This document shows positions 25,311 through 38,082 of a stretch of 64,000 bases of DNA, piece by piece. This DNA is from Albula goreensis (taxonomy: Eukaryota; Chordata; Actinopteri; Albuliformes; Albulidae), in NCBI GenBank assembly GCA_022829145.1, contig CM040752.1, positions 31,274,586-31,338,585 on the forward strand, given 5' to 3'. Position numbers and translations under genes: made by a program. Within the stretch, counting starts at the first letter, position 1; each line of letters begins with the position of its first letter. Below the pieces are notes generated by a model. It worked only from the letters and a program-made list of their open reading frames with translations. It was not told the DNA's origin and ran no database searches.

Positions 25311-25409
25311 AGGGCTGTAAAGATTACATTCTGATTTTCATATTTCATATATTCACATTTGTGTGTGGGATTTTTTAAGTGTGAAGAAAAAAAAACTTTA
25401 AGTGACTTG

Positions 25410-25590
25410 CTTAGGGCAGCAGTGTATTGTAATGTTAAGGAGCTAGGCTTCCAACTCAGAAAGGTACTTAATCTGAGTTTCTTCAGTTAATATGCAGCTA
25501 TATAAATGGAAGCTATTTAGAATTGTAAACCATGTAAGTCTTTCTGGATAAGAGTATCTGCTAAATGAAAATATTATATTGAATATCTCT
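25410..25590 (+). repeat. tRNA-derived SINE, near full length
   Basis: The head GGGCAGCAGTGTATTGTAAT with a box-B-like TCCAACTCAGAAAGG is followed by a body and the typical fish tail CTGGATAAGAGTATCTGCTA then AATG. The tRNA-like head is a Pol III promoter remnant, not a tRNA gene. Confidence 0.7.
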
Positions 25591-27040
25591 TCTCTATCAT
25601 TGGCTCATTAATTTAAAACTTGTATTAATTGAAAATAATTTGGTTAAATTTGCATCTGTTTCCATTAGCTGTGTTAACAATCCTTTCCAGGTACTTTAAA
25701 TTCTGTGTCACTCTTGGGCATGCGTGAGTATTGCGGGCTTCCTTCATGACTGAGGGACATCTGAGCCAATAGGATTGCTCAGCTATACAGAGTAAAGTAA
25801 TGTGATTGGTTAAACTTGGGGGCCACAATACTTTTGTGCCTGTGAAATGTTCTGGTTGGGGGTTTGTTGTAGGATTGTAGAGGATTCTGCAAGTGAAAAA
25901 TAAGCATATTTATGGATTTCTCATGATCCGACAGTGTAGTTCTCTGCTGAAGTTCAAGATTGTGCAGTCACAGAACACAAGATTGTGCTGTCTGTCCAGT
26001 CGGACAGACAGCCCCGTTGAAATGAGAGAGTGCTGTGTGTTTACACCATGTCGGTCTTTGATTTGGTTGAACTGTCTGTAAATCAGATTAATGCACGACT
26101 GGGAAGCAAGTACTGTTATATTCATTGATAACTTCAAGCATAGCAGTTGTCAAATTAAAAAGTATTGCATATGCATCAGGGCTATGCTACAGTAGCATCT
26201 GTTATTATGTATTTATTTCAGTTTTCTGCACTCGAAAATCAATTCAATATGAAAACATTTCACAGTCAAAAGGCCTTATCCCCATTTGAGAAAAATAATT
26301 TCAGATATTAGAGATTGCATTTGAGACTTGGGAAAAACTCTCCCAGGAAAGCACAAGACTGATTATCTAGGTAGGCGATTCCTATAGCAGCTTTACACAC
26401 AAGTAGAATTTGACCAAAAACTAGATTACCAAATATTAAATACCTTTGTAACAAAGGGTACCAATAATTTTAAGGTTAACAGAGTATTACAGCGATTATT
26501 AGAGATTCAGAAAATGCTGTTGCACTTTAAAGCCTTTAGAATGTGGAAAAAATGGACTTTAGGAAATATCTCCTGTGCAACCCATTATAATCAAGCAAAA
26601 GGTATGTTCAAGGAAGTATTTTTATAAAATGAAGAGAAAATCTGTCGTCAAAACCACGCCACAGAAGTCCCAATGCGTTAATTAAAAAAAAAAAAAAAAA
26701 AAGATCGAAAATAAGCTTAATATTTCTCATTAGAAGTTACAGACGTATTCATGTTTCCCTTGCTGTGACTGAAAACTTAAGACGTGAGTAGCTTAACTCC
26801 TGCAACGTGCGATTCTTGGTCTGAAAGGGAGAAAGAACGACCTGCAAACAAGTCTTCCCCTCCAGTAGATGTAGCGCTTTCTCTGGAACTGAAAAAGAGT
26901 TCGGCTACAAGACTCAACTGGTTGGCAATATCGAGTTAATAACAGGCCGGCACATTGATGTCATACCCCAAACTACCATCACATGAAACTACCATTCATG
27001 GTTTCTGATGAGAGTTCTGCTTCCTTGCTTTTGACAAACC

Positions 27041-30000
27041 ATGCAAGGAATATCTACCATTTTATTTCTTTTGCAGATTGCAGCTGTCAATACAGGTAAA
27101 TATTATGTATTTGACATAAGCTGTATAGCTTTTCGCTTGTTTTTCGGCTTTTTATTCAAGCTCACAACTTGCGCCAGGTGAAATGAACTAACTGTAGTGA
27201 ACCAAATAGCGAGCGCCTTCAATTCTATTTTTATTTCGAATACAAGTACGGTTGAGGTTCAGTTATACAGCGTTTAACAGACGCTTATAAATGACAAAAC
27301 GCATTGCACTGAATGAATGTATTCAACATACATACGTAGGCTACAACAATATTAAATCTACGAGTAGCAAAATAACTTTTGAGAAAAAAACTATTGTTTT
27401 GTCTGGAGAGGTGAAAGGTGGTTTGGGAGGATAGGCTTTCTGGGAAATGGTAGTACGGTGTATTTCTGTACCGGCAGTGTAACACTTGGTTCTACGTGCT
27501 GCATCGTAGGATTCACCGTGGTTATGAAATTCTTGATTTAACAGCAGTGTGCATACGCTCTCCAGCTAACAATCACGGATGTTTCTGAAGAGGGCAGTGT
27601 CAATTTGTGTCTATATTGTGTTACCTAAAGGTTATGCGTAGTTTGTGAACCACATACGCTTTTAAACCTTCTTCCGTCTCAGCGTAAAATACTTCGGCTT
27701 AGATACTTTTAAAGGCAGACTATTATAATGAGCCCAAACTCATATGTGTCTTATAACATGAAATAGAGCAATCTTATGTTTGATATGTACACTTGTTGTG
27801 TTTACAAAATTGAAATTGCTTTATTTATGGGCAATATTGGCACTTCCCCATAGTCCTTCCATGCCCAGGGGATCTCTAAAATATAATATATATTACATTA
27901 CAGTCATTTACCTGATGCTTTTATCCAAAGTAGTTTACAGTTGATTGGGCTAGCCAGGGGCCAGGCCCCCTGGGGGCAGTGTGGGTTGGGGGCCTTCCTC
28001 AGGGGCCTAACAGCAGTGGTGTTCTTGCTGTGGCTGGACTGGGACTTGAACTGCCAACCTCAGGGGTCCCAGTCAACTATAGGCTTCCCCCCCTATATAA
28101 TATAAATATAACTCATGAAATTAGTTTCAGTTAGTTGGGACAGTTTCGTTGTGCAAATCAACTTTTCTCTGAATGGCTACTGAGAACAGAGGGGTGAGTA
28201 TTCACTTGGAAGACTCGACAAACAGTTGTTGAATTCAGTCAACTGGGTTGCGGTCCCGACTGATAATGTCACACCCTCTTCCCCTTCCGCTCACCACTTC
28301 TCTTTAGAATCCCTTTAGAAACTGGAAGCTATGCTTTGGACCTCAAAAGTAAGGCCCAGTCTGTTAAAATTGATGTACTTTACATCAGATGATGTACTAA
28401 AAATCTGTCCCTCCACTATCAAGTTAGGCCAAGGGGGGGAAAAAAGGCTATACAACTGCAGGCTTCTGACAGCGAAACTGCCCATAATCTCTTGACCGAT
28501 TATCTACCAGGAAAAATCTGTCATAATTCCAGCAACATTAGGCTCAGGGAAAATGTATTTCTGTTTCGCAGATGAAAATTTGAATTGATTTCTGTCATTG
28601 GCCTGCAGTTTGATTAAAAAAAAAAAAATGTCTCCCACAGAAGTTAAGAATTAATACACCGTACGATTTTTGCTCAAAATGCTTCTTAGCCACTGAACAC
28701 CACAGTATATGGTGCTGCTTCTTCTGAGCATTGCTTGTATTTTGCCTCACAGGTTCACACTCCATCTGGGGATTCGCAACACTCATATATGGAGAGACGC
28801 AGTTCCCAGAATTCAGTGCGGTGATAATGGTGGATGACGTCCAGGTGCTGTACTACGACAGCAACATCAGGAAGTTCATCTCTCGAGCACAGCAGAGCTC
28901 GACCAATGAGGAGGCTGATGTAATGCCTACGAGCTACACAATGGTAGAGGGCGTGTACAGCTCCATGAAGACGGAAGCGCATCATATAAAAAGTGTATCC
29001 AACCACTCCAATGGTAACTTGGGTAGAAGGCTATCATTTAGTCAGTTCCTATCCACATTCTAGTAGTCCAAACTTATATGTTTACTCATCCTGCTATAAC
29101 TAGGACATTTAGGTAGCTTTTCATGAGACTTCAGAAGAAGTGTGGTGACACATTTGCAAGTATTCCAGTAACTCTGGAGTTGATTGTATTGTAGTGATTA
29201 GTATTGATTTTGCAGGGGTTTTGTTTCCTGGGAAAATGTAACTGTCATTGTTTACCCCTATGTGGGAGAAAGGGAATACCAAATATTACAGACAAATTTA
29301 AATGTATTTACCAAGAAAAGTGTTAGATAGTGGCAGTTAGGATCCCTCAGATAAGAAGAAACTGGCACTGAGCATATACACCTTCTGATGAATGAAACAT
29401 CATATTAGAAACACTTGTGTTATTGTAGCCTGAAGGACTACGTAGGGTCCATTGTTTTAGAATGTATGTGTCTTTCAGTCAGTGTCTTTGATAATTATTA
29501 TTTAATTAAACAAATTTAAGGTTAAATTTCATATTTATTCATTCACTTATTTTCAGCACTTGGAGTGCCGCGCATTAAACAAGTTGGTTACTAAAACCAC
29601 TGGATTCAGAGAATTCATTCTCACTTCCCCAATACACTCATGTGAGATAATGTGGCAAAAATCATGCCTTGCAGCAGTGAACATGGGGAAATTACAGTGG
29701 TGCCATGTGGTTAAATGAAAGAGGATGAATAATGCTTCCTGATTGGACAGTACCATCACACTGAAATGCCTGCATTCTAATAGCAGTATTAAAACAAATC
29801 TCTTCTGCTTTTGATTCATAGTATTCTATTGGGCATAAGGAGTATCCATCAACTGCCCTCTATGAAACTGACTGGTTAGTGAGTGCTACAGTTGACTTGC
29901 ATGTAATGGTTTTGAAAGGAAAGCTAATGCTCTGGACACTCTTTCAAATACACTACAAATGTCCATGTACAAATGGTATTAGAGCTCTATACTGGAACTC

Positions 30001-31688
30001 GCTCAGGTTTAAAAAGACCTTTTCTTTGGATTTTATGTATGTATTTCTAAAATGAGTCTAAATGAGAATTTATATTAGTTGTTCACTTTTGCATTGCCAT
30101 GAATCATTGCCTTAAGTTGATTAATGAGACCATTGACTTAAATTCCTCCTGCTTCTGTCTTTTCCTTGTTTTTGTGTTTGTGCTGAAGGAGTTCATGTCT
30201 ATCAAAGACTGGCTGGATGTGTGCTGGATAACGACAAGGAGAGTCCAGGCATGGTGTGGGATGCTTATGATGGAACAGAAGCAATGAGTTACAACATGCA
30301 GAATTACACATTTAACCCTCTATGGCCAGAGCGCATGTGGGACAGGGGGAAGAAAGAGGCCATGCGAATGTTCTTCAAGGAGATATGTCAGCCATTTTGC
30401 ATCCAAACACTGAAGCACTACCTGAGGAAAGAAAAGAATGTTGTGTTGAGGAAAGGTAAAGATTCTAATTACAGAAACACCTGATGGAAGCTCATCTTAA
30501 GTTTGTTTTTGGATAAAGAAAGTGGAACTAATAAACCAGTTAATTGCCAGAGAACTAGTATTTAATTATCAGCAGTGATATACCAAGGTGTCTATTGTGA
30601 GAGCTTCATATTTGAGTTGATCTGTAACAACGTGGTAGCTGAGTAATGTTACAGTTAAATCAGTATGAGCTTAGTGGGTATGTTATTGATGATCCAGGGA
30701 GGTCCTCATAAGGTCTTGCTGTACATTTCTCTCTCCTGTGGGAAATTTCAGCTTGCCTGCATGTCTCACTGTTGGTCTGGCTGCTGTGATGCACTGCTGT
30801 GTGTTTCCCCTCTTCAGAACGCCCCAGAGTCAGGCTGCTCCATAAGACACACACAGAGACTGGAGAGGTGAGGGTGAGCTGTCTGGCCACCGGCTTCTAC
30901 CCCCGACACATCAACCTGACCATGCTGAGAGACGGACATCCCATCCCAGAAGAGGAGCTGATTTTGGGGGATCTGTTACCCAACGGAGACGGGACCTACC
31001 AGCTGAGGAGGACCCTGAGTGTGGGCAGAGGAGCTGAGAGAGAGACACCATTACACCTGCTCTGTCACACACCTTACTCTGGACAACAAGCTGGACATCA
31101 GCTGGGGTAATATAGATAAAGGGAGGCTTTGTGCTTCACTACTGTGGGGTCAGTGTGGTATGGAGGAACAACAATATACTGTATGTACATTTTTGTGTTT
31201 GTACAATTTGTTTTCTAAGCATGAGCAGTAGTTTCAATGTTTGAATGTTGCACAATGTAAAAAGAAGTACCGACTGTGACAACATTTTGCACTGTTTTAC
31301 AGAACCAGAGATGGTCCAAACATTCTGGTCATCATTGCTGTGGTTATGGTGGTCCTGACCCTGATCTTTACTGTCCCTGCATTTGTTCTCCATAAGAGAA
31401 GACTGAAAGGTGAGAAGCATAAAACTGATGGAAATGTGTTTAGGGAGAAAAGAGTGACACACTGACCTCTACTGACCATTTGGTGTCATTACAATCTAGG
31501 TTCAAAGACTTCCCTTCGGCCTGTGTACACTGCAGCTGCAGGTGAGTATGCAAGTATTCCATTAAAAATATACAATATATTGAACATATTCATGTCTTGT
31601 GTGTTGTATCTCCTTTTTATGTCACTGATGTCTTATATTCTTGGTTTCAGAGACAGAAGATTTCTCTTCAAATTCCTCCACCAATTAG
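27041..31688 (+). CDS. M1: nonclassical MHC class I alpha chain with two compensating frameshifts
   Basis: Exons: leader 27041-27095, alpha1 28753-29013, alpha2 30189-30455, alpha3 30818-31106, TM 31303-31409, tails 31500-31541 and 31651-31688 (TAG). Spliced length is 1059 nt, 352 codons plus stop. Leader MQGISTILFLLQIAAVNT. Alpha1 has GSHSIWGFATLIYGETQFPE and YYDSN, with N-glycosylation at NHS near its end. Alpha2 has GVHVYQRLAGC and the second Cys in QPFCIQTLKHYL. Alpha3 lacks 2 bp (after SVG) relative to the other copies, so its last ~29 residues are read in another frame. The TM exon lacks 1 bp near its start, which restores the frame, giving NILVIIAVVMVVLTLIFTV as membrane segment. The message is therefore open, but the usual YTCSVTH strand of the Ig fold is replaced. 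It could be a young pseudogene, or the deletions could be assembly errors. Class I identity is certain. Confidence 0.85.
27890..28092 (-). repeat. tRNA-derived SINE (reverse orientation) in M1 intron 1
   Basis: It starts ATTACATTACAGTCATTT with TGATGCTTTTATCCAAAG (the tail in reverse) and ends GACTTGAACTGCCAACCTC (reverse box B). About 200 bp; closely related to the copies at 46731 and 54293. Confidence 0.8.
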
Positions 31689-33546
31689 AAACTTTTGATG
31701 ATACCAGACATGACTAAGTGCTTTTCTACTGTGTCAGGTCCCTCTGGTTATCTGTGGTTAATCAGGGTCCTCTTGCTACAAAATAACCAGCAGAGTGTTA
31801 CATTTAACGAACTTGCTGCGGGACCAGCTTCATTTCAAATTCAGTTTTCAATAGATGAACAGTACCAGCCAAATATAACCCAATCTTGAGCATTTAAAAA
31901 ATTCAAATCAAGTTTAAATTAGTACCATTGTCCATAGAATGGGTAATTTGTCACAAAAATAAATTACTCACCTATAAAATATGAAAAGGATGACCACCTC
32001 TGTTTTGGACAAAGTAAAATTAACATGGATGATATATATACACCACACCCCTCGGTGTGTATAAGTGTGTGTTTCATGACATCCTGTACTCTTTCCCAGT
32101 TATATAGAATCATGGCTTTAGGAGATACATACATGAATATGATGCTCTAATCTGAATCTGCGATCATCTTTCACCAGTGTTGAGTTTTAGTGCGTAACAA
32201 ATAGCTGTGACAACAGGAAAGATGAGTAACTGAGAGACAAATCCTGATTCTGAAATTCTGCGTTAGACTCTGGCTGCAAGGTTCTTACAATATTTTACAA
32301 ATTATTAAATAAATACAGGATGTGGAAATGTAGCTATCAATATGAAATAAATTTCTAGTTCTGAATAAAATGCATACTATTCTAAAGTTTCACTGTGTAT
32401 ATTTATATACAACTGGTATTTAGGCAAAATGTATGTTTGTTGAACTATAACTGTAATTGCAAGCAATATATGTGAAGTAGTTTGCTGCTAATATTTAGTT
32501 GATGTATTCTGTTCGTCTTCACGTGCTTACCACTTGCACGATCATTTGAAAAGTGTTGATTCTTATTATTATTTATAAACCTATGGCACTGCATTCTATC
32601 CCAGTCATACTGGTAGAGCTTGGTTGTCTTTTGAAGAACATGTTTTCTATAATAAATGTTTTTTTTTTTTTTACATTTTTATCTCTGGTTTAAGTGCCTT
32701 GGGCTTTTACAGTAGAATGATAACGTATCACCTTCCCCTTTTCATCACAGAACTCTCTGTAGCCTCAGTAGTTCTCTGTTAGGGTTAAAGACTACTGCTC
32801 CCTGGATGCTCAGCATCTTCAGCTCCTGATGCACAGTTCCGCAACTCAACAGCGCCACCTGCAGGTAAAACTCTACAAATACACCACTGAAGCAGAAGTG
32901 GTACATGCATCAAGAAGACGCAAGATTATATTTTGCTGAAAAATTAAATTATAAATCATCCATATTCTCTTTGTGAGGTTCAAATGTATTAACAGATATT
33001 CAGGAACCCTCAAAATCAACACAGTCTGTTTCTTTCCAGTGCATGAATTGTGCTCAAAACTGGAAAGCTTGATGTACTTTCCCTCTCTTTCATAGACTTT
33101 TTTAGAGTTTGCGAGGTAAATATTTGTCCTGGCTGATTTTAAATTTGGATAAGATGAAACATCTAAGAGCTCTCCTCTCTCCACAAACAAATCGTGTTAC
33201 GACTGGTTACCGGATGCAGTAGGTCCACCAGTGTTTTCAGTTTTACATTCTAAATTCATGAGACTACTCAATAAGCACATTTAATGATACCTTATGTACA
33301 ACTGCTTTCATACCTTCCAACCCCAAAATCTAAAAATTAGCGTGTAGAGTAAAACACAAAAAATGACAAGAAAAAAAAGAGGGGAAATAAAGTTTTCCCC
33401 CATCTGGCAACCATGCAAATGAGACCAGACCTGTATTCTCCGCCCCCGTCATACTGTTCGGCTGTTCAACTGTAAGATTACCTGATTAAAATACTCGGTT
33501 GGAGTAAGCGATTCCCGCTCAACTTTATGTCTGTCAAAGAAGGGCG
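31689..33546. other. M1 3' UTR and M1-M2 spacer
   Basis: No gene seen. M1's 3' UTR probably runs to the AATAAA at 32651. About 32999-33060 is similar, in inverted orientation, to about 59690-59768, which lies upstream of M6. It is probably part of the duplicated M2/M6 upstream region. Confidence 0.55.
32651..32656 (+). terminator. Candidate M1 polyadenylation signal AATAAA
   Basis: The hexamer lies about 960 bases after the M1 stop and is followed by a T-rich stretch. There are other A/T-rich hexamers nearby, so the choice is tentative. Confidence 0.4.
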
Positions 33547-36500
33547 ATGCGAGAAATAACGATACTTCTGCTACTTTTACAGGCTACGGCTATCAACGCA
33601 GGTAAAGCCTTCATTTACTTGATGAATTACATTATAGGCATTTAGCAGACGCTCTTATCCAGAGCGAGTCACAACTCGAGTTCGTAAATCAGTTGATAAG
33701 ATGGAGGTCGAATGTCCTGTGCATGAAATGTGATCTTGTTCTCTTTTTCTTAGACTTTTGTTCAGTTTGCTCCTGATTAGGATTCCCTGTGGTCTGACAA
33801 GCATCACTCTCCTTCTCCGTCTATATAACTGGACTTGATGACTTGGTTTAAAAAGTCAGTCTTTGTGTCAATAAGGACATAAAAATGTGTTACTTGTGAA
33901 GATACATTTAGATTGTTACTTAACTAAAGTTGTGTGATTTGGCTCGTCACAGGAATGTGACCAATCGCGAGACTGCTAAATGGTCAACCTGAACGAGGTG
34001 CTTGATTATCAGTAGCCATCTAGCCTCTAACCGTTAGCTGTCGACATCGCATGTTAGGTGACTAAGTAGAGTTCTTTTGTAAAATAAAATGTTCCCTTGC
34101 AGGTTAAATTCTTTCCCAGGTAAAGTAAATTACACTCTCTACCGAACGTTAACGGTTTTGGTCACGCCATCTCCACTCCGGAAATGAACACGATTTCATC
34201 ATTTAGTGTCATGTTCTATACGCATCGTTATTGAGTTGTACGATAGCCCGCATGAGGGGATGTGGTTGCTGATTCCAATTTCAGTTTAAGATACAGGGAG
34301 TGCTCCTTTCCTCTCCTCCCTTCTTCCACTGTTTCAACATTTTAGGAAACGAAATCTCGCCTCCTGCTTTCCTTTTTTTCTCGTTTCCTCATTTCTTCTA
34401 CACGAAGAATAATACATCGACGTATCCTAAAATACCGCGGAAGTATTTTCACATTTTGGCGTGACATCACTGTGCAATCTGACACCAGTCAGATTGAAAG
34501 ACCAGTGCATCCATTTTGACATTTGCGATGGGCATGATTGGAAAGTTTTTGTGGTCAATTAATAAAATCAATACAGCAGAATGACCCAATACTGAGGATG
34601 CACACACCTGGCCAAACTCTCTATGGGATTCAACTGGTGCGTTATTTGATTTGGCCGGGCTACAGGCTGTCAAACGTGGTTCTCTTAGCCGTTTTGCCAT
34701 TTACAATAGATATGATTGGCAAGTTTTGTGGTCAGTTAATAAAAATATGTACGGTAGAATGACCCATTTTTGAGGATGCCCTTACCAGGACACTCCCACT
34801 GTAAGGTTCAGTTAGTGTTTTGCACAAACTACTGGATTTGGCTGAGCTACAGGCTCACAGGTATTGTGCTGATACCAGTTCTACCCTAAACAATTGGAAG
34901 GACTGAATTTTTATTGTCAATTACATATATACAATAATACATTATAATAATACAAAATATATAATATACAAAGTGGGACACCAGCTCTGCCCAGCAGGAA
35001 CTTCTGGAAATTGACACACATGCACACCACGTCTCCCACAACACATCTCATTGGCTGTCATCATTCATTGCACATAGTACCCGCAACAACCCATTAAGTT
35101 TGCCAAAACAAATAAAAGAAATAAAGGTTCATCCCCTATAACTGAGGGCATGTATGTCAACATTATTATTATTATTATTGTTCCAGAAGCATTGTTCAAA
35201 AATACATAAAAGAAAATATCTGCGCCATCTATCTATTAAATTGCATTTGTATTACCTTAATATTTAAAATAATAGCAAGTGAATGGACAAACTCAACTTT
35301 GTTTAATGAAGATGCATTTTCAGAAATGAATGCTTTCCATAAATGTGTTTTTCCATGTAATTTGTCAGTTGAATGACTCCCTTTATGCAAATTTAACAAA
35401 CGGTGTACTGGCAAAACATTCCACCTGTTGATCAGAGCCTCACTGTACAAAAAAATAAGACATGCAAGTTAATATCTACAAGGCAAAATCAACTTTTCAT
35501 TCTTTTGTCACTTTTAAATTGTGTATGTATTAAAACAACTAAGCACTTTGCAAACATTAGCTTAATTCCAACTAGTTAGCAAGGGACCGTTTCTTAAAAT
35601 AATAAAATTAAAATGTTGAGTGCTGAATTATTTGTTTTTGAAGTAGCCATGATATAAGTGGAATGAAACACTCTGGGTCATTGGGTGAAACTGACCCTCT
35701 TCAGAGTGGGTATTGGTCCCTTTGTTTCACATCAGAGGCTTATTTTCACACAACTGCACAGCCTGCCATGGTTTATTCCTTGTGTATGTTATATTACTAA
35801 ATGCAACAGAACATGTATAGGTTCACAGATACTCTATGTGTTATTCCTTGGCATCTGAAGATTATAGATGCAAGAAGAGTAGGAGCTTTCTGATGCAACC
35901 ACTGACCCATCCAATAACGTTTACTACTGAAGATGACACAATAAGGTAGTAACATCACTAATGTTGAATAAAATTTTCCACACAGGTTCATATTCTCTCT
36001 GGACACTGGCGACATATATATATGGAAAGACACAGTTTCCAGAATTTAGCATAGTGTTAATGGTGGATGATATTCAGATAGAGTATTATGACAGCAACAT
36101 CAAGAGGGTTGTCTCTCGAAGACCACAGAACACAACAGCTGAAGAAGATGATGCTATACCAGCGGACTATGACACTGTGATAAATGACATGTACAGAACC
36201 ATGAGAAAGCGACTGTACTTAATGACAGATGAATTGAGTCACACTGAAGGTGAGTTTCATGAAAAGGGTTTTATTAGTGGAGATTTTGTTTATTTCATGG
36301 AGATTTTATTAGTGGCAGCTTAACCCCATCCACATTCAATAGATCCTTCCTTTATATTAAGTTGCATTGTGCTGTTATAAAAGACAAGCAGTTTTGTTAT
36401 TCTGGATGTGACAAATTAATTGTTATAGAGCAACAAGCCCTGAGACAGATTTACCAAAGCAATAGAAAATATCCAAGAGTAAAGATGTACATGTAAATCT

Positions 36501-38082
36501 GTTAAATCTTTTATATTTTAGCAGTTTTGACAAATAATTAATTGTCATTACAGTTTCATACTTGTTAAATAACCTAAACAGTGCAGGTAGAAAGACTTAC
36601 TGTACCTGGTTTATTTGTCCCCTAAGTCTGTCTGTCTCTTTGTGTCTTTGTATTGAAGGAGTTCATGTCTATCAGAAGCGGGCTGGATGTGAGCTGCACG
36701 GTGACAGAGAGAGTCCAGCTATGATGTGGGATGCTTATGATGGAACAGAAGCATTGAGTTACAACATGCAGAAATACACATTCAACCCTCTATGGCCACA
36801 GTTTGAGTGGGACTCACTGACAAAACAGGCTGTTTTAATTGATTTTAAAGATATGTATTTGCCTCTTTGCATCAAAACATTGAAGAAGGAAAAACATGTT
36901 GTGTTGAGGAAAGGTAAGGTAAACATTATAACCTTTAAGATATACCTGACTAAAATGTATTTTCAATAGACTGGCATACTGTGTAGTGTGGAATCACTGT
37001 ACTTTGTTTATTGTCTGTTGCCAGAAATGGCTTTGGACAGTGTCCACACATGCAGCTGGCATTAGGCTGAGTTTTGTCCTCCTGCAAAAAATGTCTAAAT
37101 GGAACAAACCACACAAATATGGACATGTTAATACTGCCAGTTTTAGATATGATAAAATAGCATGTGCTTGTATTTTATATAAGAAATATGGGGTGCTCTA
37201 TGTGCAGTCATGGTGCAAGACTTTGTCCCTGTTGGGGAATTTCAACTGCATCATTTCCTGAATCTCTAACTGCTGTTTTCCCACTGACGTGATGCAACAC
37301 TGTTTCCCCTCTTCAGAGCGCCCCAAAGTCAGTCTACTCCACAAGGAGGGGACTGGAGAGATGAGGGTGAGCTGTCTGGCCACCGGCTTCTACCCCCGAC
37401 ACATCAACCTGACCATGCTGAGAGACGGACATCCCATCCCAGAAGAGGAGCTGATTTTGGGGGATCTGTTACCCAACGGAGACGGGACCTACCAGCTGAG
37501 GAGGACCCTGAGTGTGGGTGCAGAGGAGCTGAGAGAGAGACACCATTACACCTGCTCTGTCACACACCTTACTCTGGACAACAAGCTGGACATCAGCTGG
37601 GGTAATACAGATAAAGGGAGTCTTTGTGCTTCACTACTGTGGGGTCAGTGGGGTAGGGAGGAAGAACAACATACTGTATGCGCATGTTTTGTATCATTAA
37701 GATTATACTCCTCAGTTTGAACATTATTTACTTTTACTTGTTTCAGGTTGTTTAATTGACTTCACATCATTACATGTAGGCATGTAGAAGACATTCTTAT
37801 CCAGAGTGATTTACAATAGTTTATCAAATACTTTCAGACAAAGGACTTACTGTGACAATATATTAATCTGTTTCACAGAACCAGATGATGGTCCAAACAT
37901 TACAATCATCATTATAGTGGTTGTAGTGCTTTTGCTTGTGATTTTGGTTATCTTGGCAGTCTACTTTAAGAAGAGACGTAGAGGTAAGAGATAAAATATT
38001 TATGAGCCTACATCATAATTTGGGAAAGGGTTAAATACGTCTGTTGATAATGATGTGTTCTCACATTGTAGATTATCTGTAG
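33547..38082 (+). CDS. M2: nonclassical MHC class I alpha chain, intact, very short tail
   Basis: Exons: leader 33547-33601 (MREITILLLLLQATAINA), alpha1 35986-36249, alpha2 36659-36913, alpha3 37317-37601, TM 37879-37983, tail 38072-38082. 975 nt, 324 residues, no interruption. Alpha1 (GSYSLWTLATYIYGKTQFPE) carries NTT at RRPQNTTAEE but has lost the conserved NHS/NHT at its end (LSHT). Alpha2 is 12 bp shorter than in M1, M4, M5 and M7, lacking the HYLR-type residues after the second Cys; M6 shares this. Alpha3 is two residues shorter near its start (HKEGTGEM). The TM is NITIIIIVVVVLLLVILVILAVYF then KKRRRG; the tail ends DYL. An exon-like downstream segment at about 38222, homologous to the last exon of M6, would be 3' UTR. 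The protein should be a surface class I-like molecule; beta2-microglobulin pairing and ligand are unknown. Confidence 0.9.
34505..34860 (+). repeat. 178-bp tandem duplication in M2 intron 1
   Basis: ATGATTGG.AAGTTTT.TGTGG at 34534 recurs at 34712, and GAATGACCCA.T.CTGAGGATG and GGCTACAGGCT recur at the same offset. The two copies have diverged. No coding potential is convincing. Confidence 0.65.

Larger units (their letters stand above)
16041..27040. other. ANKS1A 3' UTR and gene-free spacer rich in repeats
   Basis: No exon or gene could be supported over these 11 kb. The first part is pyrimidine-rich ANKS1A 3' UTR; its poly(A) site is not clear. The rest holds T and A homopolymers, a fragment 'AACCTTTATTTAACCAGGAA' at about 17740, an inverted-repeat MITE (19373-19500), a hairpin (24917-24989), a long GT run, an hAT-like MITE fragment and a SINE, listed separately. 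It ends at the promoter region of M1. Confidence 0.6.

Noticed and set aside
25410..25480. tRNA-like sequences (also at 2868, 15235, 27890, 46731 and 54293)
   Set aside because: They are heads of SINEs with degraded A and B boxes and attached bodies; no cloverleaf-competent tRNA gene.
31108..31110. TAA directly after the M1 alpha3 exon read as a truncating stop
   Set aside because: It overlaps the 5' splice site GTAATA and is intronic; after splicing the message continues in frame into the TM exon.
32873..33190. 105-codon minus-strand frame sharing LILRVPEYLL with a plus-strand frame at 59737
   Set aside because: The similarity reflects the duplicated M2/M6 upstream region; the rest of each frame differs and neither has gene structure.
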